In this document: positions 58,401 through 64,000 of the stretch, piece by piece
How the letters are laid out: every line of letters starts with the position of its first letter
How positions within the stretch are numbered: position 1 is the stretch's first letter
DNA from: Vigna angularis
Lineage: Eukaryota > Streptophyta > Magnoliopsida > Fabales > Fabaceae
Assembly (NCBI RefSeq): GCF_016808095.1
Contig: NC_068973.1
Location: forward strand, 33,102,077-33,166,076
Direction: 5' to 3'
Length of the DNA stretch: 64,000 bases
The notes under the pieces: generated by a model
What the model saw: the letters and a program-made list of their open reading frames with translations, nothing else
Database searches by the model: none
Told to the model about the DNA's origin: nothing
Translations under genes and position numbers: made by a program

Positions 58401-58709
58401 GAAGCGCGTGTAGTGGCGTAGGAATGCGGTACAGTTGTAGTAGTAAAGAAGTACGAGGAGGAAGGTGACGAGCGCGATGAGGCCGACGAAGACGACGGCG
58501 TTGAGGAGCGCGCCCTCGAACTTCTCCGCTGGGCTATCGGCGGGATTCTCGGCGTAGACGAGGTTGGCGGCGGTTGTGATGGTGGCGGCAGAGGATGACG
58601 GCGAGGAGAGGGCGTAGACCAGAAGAACCACCAGGAACATGCAGATCGACACCGGACTCATCACGCCGATGATTTCAGCGCCCAGACATTCCAGAACGCT
58701 CTGTTCCAT
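58338..58709 (-). pseudogene. PSN: Presenilin N-terminal fragment captured by Pack-MULE
   Basis: From the ATG at 58709 the frame reads MEQSVLECLGAEIIGVMSPV, then SICMFLVVLLVYAL (first membrane helix), AANLVYAENPADSPAEKFEG, LNAVVFVGLIALVTFLLVLL (second helix) and LRHYTRFSAFFVLASMGGS. This matches plant presenilins over about 118 residues: two of nine helices. The catalytic aspartates of the gamma-secretase subunit lie further on and are absent. After SILL the frame runs into inverted-repeat sequence (TKLPD, stop). Presenilin 5' UTR-like sequence precedes the ATG. The open frame is intact, so the fragment is young or recently copied. It is a truncated copy and not a working presenilin. Confidence 0.9.
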
Positions 58710-58781
58710 TCTCGCGATTTTTTAGGTTTTTATTTTTTTACTTTTTTGCTTTTGGTTTCTCTCAGCGCTCTGTTCCATTCT

Positions 58782-59083
58782 CTGCTCTTCAATTTCTGAT
58801 TCTCCCACTCCCACATACCTTTCGTATCATCAGTTTCAACCAAATGCTTTCCATCTCATAACCCAAAACTTAAACCATATATAGGATTAGTAGTTAGCAG
58901 TAAGAGTTTAACTTACCCAGTTTCAAGATGAAAAGGAAGGGGTCCCTCGAATCCTGGAAGGAACTTCACTCTGGAGGCATAAGATGCTGGTTCAATGGAA
59001 TAGAGTGATAAAAGAAGTAGGAAAAGTAGAATACCACGGTGAACCAAATCTGAAGAAATGACACTTGACTTCAACTTTCCCAT
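58782..59083 (-). pseudogene. Serine carboxypeptidase-like N-terminal fragment captured by Pack-MULE
   Basis: Exon 1 (59083-58917) reads MGKLKSSVISSDLVHRG, then a hydrophobic signal peptide ILLFLLLLSLYSIEPASYA, then SRVKFLPGFEGPLPFHLETG. It ends at a good donor GG|GTAAGT. After a 98-base intron (58916-58819), exon 2 resumes at 58818 with YVGVGESEIEEQ, which is exactly how SCPL proteins continue (LETG-YVGVGES). It then breaks off at 58782. The catalytic Ser-Asp-His triad is absent. Retention of the intron shows the capture was from DNA and not from mRNA. Confidence 0.85.
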
Positions 59084-59241
59084 TTTTTATGCTCTTTTCT
59101 CAACCTTTTCTCTCATAGTTGAATCATTCATTTATCCTAAATCTGTAGTCATTGATTAATTTTTTTTTCATTTCAGCCTTCATAATCTTATGCTTTGGCT
59201 GTTTCTAATTTTTTCATTTAGCTGCATTTTGGGGTTAATAG

Positions 59242-59499
59242 TCGCCTTCTTCGTCCTCGCCTCCATGGGCGGATCCATCCTCCTCACCAAATTACCTGAC
59301 TGGACCACGTGCCACGTCATTAAAATTTGTTTCGTCAGCGTGCCACGACTCAATAAATTTAACGCCGTCTATTGAAATTAACGGCAAGGTTCCAATTGAC
59401 TCAATTTTACAAAAATAAGGACCTAATTGAGATAAAAATAAATACGAGGACCTATTTGAGACAATCCTACACAAATAGGGATGTTCAAAAGGATTAAAC

Positions 59500-59500
<1 letters not shown>
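59242..59500. repeat. Pack-MULE terminal inverted repeat, right
   Basis: Reverse complement of the left repeat with about five differences. Its inner end also carries the short presenilin exon segment. Confidence 0.9.

Positions 59501-59574
<74 letters not shown>
59501..59574. repeat. (AT)n microsatellite abutting the Pack-MULE
   Basis: Starts with the target duplication TAATATATA and continues as about 36 AT units. Confidence 0.93.
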
Positions 59575-59578
<4 letters not shown>

Positions 59579-59776
59579 CATTTGCACATGTGTTCTATTA
59601 TATGCATAACACACGTCCTTTTGGTCATTGATGATGAATGAAAACGAATTATTTATAAAAACATTTATGTATGTTTATATAAATATACTTAAGATTTAAC
59701 TTTAGATAAAATCATCCTTCATAATAATATGATATCAAAATTTAAGTGGCCATGATAAATATGATATCTCACTTAT

Positions 59777-60238
59777 ATGAAATTTTAAATTTTGCCAAAA
59801 TTTGATTAATTGACTTATTCTATAAGTGAAAAAAACATATTTTTTTATTTTAAAATTTGAATTAATAGAATTCAAATCTACTATTTTATTATAAAATTAA
59901 CTTTATAATATTTATAAGTATTAATTAGAGTCATTTTTAGTGAACTTGTTAGTAATTTAATTTTTATTAATATAAATATTTTATTAGTTTTATTATTTAT
60001 TAAAATATGAAATTTTAAATTTTGTCAAAATTTGATTAATTGACTTATTCTATAAGTGAAAAAAACAATTTTTTTTCTATTTTAAAATTTGAATTAATAG
60101 AATTTAAATCTATTATTTTATTATAAAATTAGCTTTATAATATCTATAAGTATTAATTATAGTCATTTTTAGTGAACTTGTTAGTAATTTAATTTTTATT
60201 AATATAAATATTTTATTAATTTATTTATTTATGAAAAT
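59777..60238. repeat. Tandem duplication, two ~230-bp copies
   Basis: Copies begin at 59777 and 60007, both ATGAAATTTTAAATTTTG, and share TGATTAATTGACTTATTCTA, AATTTGAATTAATAGAATT and TTTTAGTGAACTTGTTAGTA. Identity is about 93% by eye. Non-coding. Confidence 0.92.
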
Positions 60239-63200
60239 TAATATATAATTTTAACATTATAGAAATTAACCAAAAATATTAATTTATAACTTTTTTTCTC
60301 AGTATATTATTTATTTAATATTATCATAAAAAATAGACACGTAGCGTTTGCTTCCCTGGTAGGTATTATATTAATAAAACTTGTTAAAAAGTTTAAATTT
60401 CATGAAATGATGGTATAATTTTATGCGATTAACTTATGAGATATGTATGGCAAACTTATTGACTATTATAAAATTATTTTGTTAAATTGGACCAAATATG
60501 AATTTCACCTTTTAAGAGTGTAAATTTCAAGTGTTAAATTCAATTAGGTAGGGTAAACCAGATTAATAGATAATTTCTTTTGTATCATAATAAATCCCAT
60601 AAAAATATTATTTTATTTTAATTCATTAAAAAATTAATGTAACATAGATAATCTAATAAAAATTCAATACATTTTTTTCTCTATGTTTATTTTTCTACAG
60701 CGAATTACATTAAGCTGCCACATCAGCAATTGAGCACACGAAACACATTTATTGCCATGTCATTTTCATCCATACCGAGACCTAGACCATATACTTTAAG
60801 ACCCATCTTATCCACTCAGAATATATTCTATTTAAAATAAAAAATGCAAAGAAATATTCGTGATATTTTTGTCTGTATTCAAATTGTAATTGAATTCTTT
60901 GAAACTTTAGATTCATTAAGCTTTTATCATGTTATAAATTGTATTATTTAATTCAATACAACACTGAGCAATATATAAAAATATCACAAATTATTTTATA
61001 CCGAATATGTTCTTTTATATTTTTTCTTCAAAGTCTTTAGGGTGAAGCTCTAGAAAATATTAAGCTTCCACTCTTACTTTTCACAATGTAGGTTTTATAT
61101 GATTTAAAATGAATTTTTTTATACAGGCAAAAATTTAACACATTTAAAAAAAAAAAGTGTGTATCTAGTCTGTCAAGTTTGTATATATTTATAGAAAAAA
61201 ATAATTTATTCAAAGATACATCATATATCTCAAAACCAACAAAATTTTATTTTCCAATAAGATATTTTAAAGAAGTTAAAAATATCCCATCACAAACATA
61301 TTGCACATATTTCACATTTTAAACGTTGTAAACATTTCCAACGGTAAATATATTGTTCAACAATATTAAATTCTATATTTCAAATAATTCCATGTTAAAG
61401 ATAGTTATGTTTATATTCTAAAATGCACTTATTAAATGAAAATTTTATAAAAACATAAAAATACAAAACATGAAAATCACACTATGATAAATTGTTTTTT
61501 TCATCAAACATAAATAAATTATATGAAAAAGGTCTAAATAAATAGATAAAAATAAAACATTAAATTATTTATAATATCTTTTATGAATAAAAGTCAAATT
61601 AACTAAGCTATAAACATATATTTTTCTTGAAAAAAAAAAACATAACAAACCTTAAGTTGCATATGCTTAAAAAAAAAATATAAGCATCACAGTTATAGTT
61701 ATCTAAAACTTCAAAAACCACTTATTCATTCAAGAAATAATGACAAACTAAAATAGAAACACTATTTAACTATAAAGACTTGGAAAACCCTTTGTAGAAA
61801 TATGTTGTAAAACATAAATGATCTCATAAATTCAACATAAATAAATTTTTGCATTTATTGATAAATTATCCATACACATTACAATGAATTCTCCATTTGC
61901 TCGATAATTGCTTGGATGATGCATCCAAGAATCACTCTAATACACTTTGATGCTTAAGTTAGAAAGGATTCCATTACTCAAACATTAAATGTAGTAATCA
62001 ATGTCAATAACTACCTCACATGATTTCTTATTTACATAAATTGTAATTGACATTTACTTATTACAAACTTAATTATAACATAATTATCTCTTAATTATAA
62101 TTATAACACTGATTTGCATTAAACACTATAAGTCTCACCACACTCCTGATATACCCGATCAACCATTGATTAAATTTCCATACAATTTCCATATAAATTC
62201 GATTGGATATGTTCTATATACACATTACACCTAACCATACCAAATTCCTAAATTAATTTCAATAATTTAATATAAGCACATATCCATATACATAAAATTA
62301 TCAAATATATTTTCCTTTGTATAAGAAATACTACTCAAGATACAAGTGGACAGTTTGAAAAACACCAAAATCCTAAAGATTTAAATTAATATAGCATATT
62401 AAAGTTAAATTTAAATTGGAAGCAAAACTAAATGAGATTATGACTTCAACCCACAAGTAAGTCTAACCAGCATTAATAAAAAAATATACAATTGACTTCA
62501 AAAGTAGCTATCCAAAAAACATCTCATTAATCAAATAGAGAATATTCCAATAAAACTATTTTGTTAAAGAAAAGTAATGCATAAATATAAAAATATAAAG
62601 AATTGTAAATTTTCACTCTTAAAATAAAAATTAAAATCGTATAATTTTAAGTAATATAAACTTGTTTATGAAATTCTAAAATTTGGATTTCTGTTGCATA
62701 AATCATAACAAAATAATGAATTTTGAAACCCTCCTATCCATTTCTTTGAAATTAAAAGTTATGTAAGAGACACAGTTAAGATTTCAACAAATTTTAAGCA
62801 TTAGCCACGTAAAATTATACAAAGAAGTTAATTTGAAAAGGAATTTAAAGATTACATTATTGAATAAAAAGTTATTTCACAAATTGTTTAAATTATTAAA
62901 TAATAATAACAATAACAAATATGATAAAGACTTAAATATGATTTTAATTATCAAAATTTTTCAAACTTTGATATATTTTAATTTTAGAACTTTAAAAATT
63001 ATTGGATGTAGTATTAGAATTTGTTGTTAATTTTTTAATGTGACAAAAGATATTATACGTGTCTTTTCAATTGTTTACACATATTACTATTGTGTTTGTG
63101 GGTTTTTTTATTTTGAAAAATCAGGTCTTCATAACCATCGCTTTTGCCTTTTTCTTCTCTCTTATTTGCTTTTTAATAATAAGAATTACATTAATTATTT

Positions 63201-64000
63201 TCAAATGTCAAGATCAAACTGCACAAAAATCTGAGACTGAAATAAATTTCATTTTGATATTATAATTTTAAACTAAAAACATATTTAATTTATAATAAAT
63301 AACAATAATAAAAGAATGAATAAGCAACTTTGCATCCAGTGAACACTCTTACTAAATTTATATTCTGAAAATAAAACATGCATGGGTGTTTTGGAGTTTA
63401 CGTATTGGTTAAATTATTTTATAAATTCTACTAGTTTCATTAAATTTTCAAATAGGTTCTCATGCTTTGAAAAATTTATCATGGTTTTGATATATCTTAG
63501 AAAAAAATAAATACGTTCTTACCTGTTAATTATTGTTGTTTTTCCTAATTTGCAGTAAGTTAAACTCATTTGCATCACCTCTGAAACGAACCTTTCTACT
63601 TTTATAACTTAATAAAGCTTATCAAACTCTTAATAATTGTCAGCGTCTTTTTTAATAAGAGTAATTACTGGTAATGAAGACTCATTTATTTGTTTCTTAG
63701 AAATACAAGACTCTCCTTGAAAGTCTTTAAATCATAGAAACCACTTGAAATTCGAGGAAAGCAAAATTTAAATTATGGAGACTATTCATAATTTTATTTT
63801 TTTACACAATTTTATTAAATTTCCGAATAATAGTGTAGTATAAAAAAATAATAATAAAAGAAAACAGGGAGATGCACATGTCGTGTAAGTTAGTATTGTA
63901 TTTGGATATAGGGGTCACGATCCAGGCGCCACATAAATCCACAGTAATCTATAATTCGCGGGATATCAGCATTCGTTAATCCTAAACTCTGCGTTTTGAT
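60239..64000. other. AT-rich intergenic region to window end
   Basis: No gene, RNA or element border can be supported. The last ~100 bases (GTCACGATCCAGGCGCC, then ATTCGCGGGATATC) are markedly richer in G and C and may be the edge of a gene lying beyond the window. Confidence 0.5.

Larger units (their letters stand above)
58141..59500 (-). mobile_element. Pack-MULE carrying two host gene fragments, 1360 bp
   Basis: The ends are long inverted repeats of about 259 bp (58141-58400 and 59242-59500), starting GGTTTAATCCTTTTGAACAT and differing at only about five sites. A 9-bp target duplication flanks them. There is no transposase. The inside holds, on the minus strand, the start of a serine carboxypeptidase-like gene (59083-58782, including an intron) and then the start of a presenilin gene (58709 toward 58360). 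This layout, host gene pieces between Mutator-type ends with 9-bp duplications, defines a Pack-MULE. The near-identity of the arms points to recent activity. Transposase would have to come from elsewhere; the decayed MULE at 45.5 kb has different ends and is not the source. Confidence 0.87.

Noticed and set aside
58116..58421. 101-codon plus-strand frame in the Pack-MULE arm
   Set aside because: It is inverted-repeat sequence; a near-identical frame appears on the minus strand in the other arm (59292-59474).

Overview
This is nuclear genomic DNA of a dicot plant, most likely a warm-season legume close to Vigna or Phaseolus. The evidence is AT-rich sequence, genes with many short GT-AG introns, plastid-targeted proteins, NETWORKED and NADPH-cytochrome P450 reductase families of plant type, and many plant transposon remnants. 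The predicted P450 reductase looks nearly the same as the mung bean enzyme as I remember it; this was not checked by alignment. There are no bacterial operons, CRISPR arrays or phage genes.

Seven apparently intact protein-coding genes could be assembled exon by exon, and every model closes in frame. Plus strand: NADPH-cytochrome P450 reductase (3616-11295, 18 exons, 691 aa); a SANT/Myb-like nuclear protein resembling DRMY1 (17754-26808, 7 exons, 579 aa); plastid argininosuccinate lyase (35638-38527, 6 exons, 515 aa). Minus strand: a small single-exon LHC-like plastid protein (27896-28462, 188 aa); a NET2-type actin-binding protein (29852-34155, 3 exons, 950 aa); a motor-less KIF4-like protein with a cysteine-rich domain (39451-43702, 12 exons, 535 aa); RNA polymerase subunit RPB10 (54289-54901, 4 exons, 71 aa). 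They are unrelated housekeeping or cell-biology genes and form no cluster.

The space between and inside genes is rich in mobile DNA. 13.1-15.6 kb holds a repeat full of a GACCGAACGGTC-like near-palindrome. The large fifth intron of the Myb-like gene holds a solo LTR with a 5-bp target duplication (23772-24517), and its other introns hold a LINE tail and TRIM-like copies. 45515-49545 is a complete but decayed Mutator-like element with 115-bp terminal inverted repeats, a 10-bp target duplication and a transposase broken by stops. 49.7-52.2 kb is a decayed Copia pol region in minus orientation.

The most interesting object is at 58141-59500: a 1.36-kb Pack-MULE with nearly identical inverted ends and a perfect 9-bp target duplication. 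It carries fragments of two host genes, the start of a presenilin and the start of a serine carboxypeptidase-like gene, both on the minus strand. Part of the presenilin sequence has been drawn into both inverted repeats.

The rest (0-3.5 kb, 11.3-13.1 kb, 43.7-45.5 kb, 60.2-64 kb) is AT-rich non-coding DNA with local duplications and (AT)n arrays.
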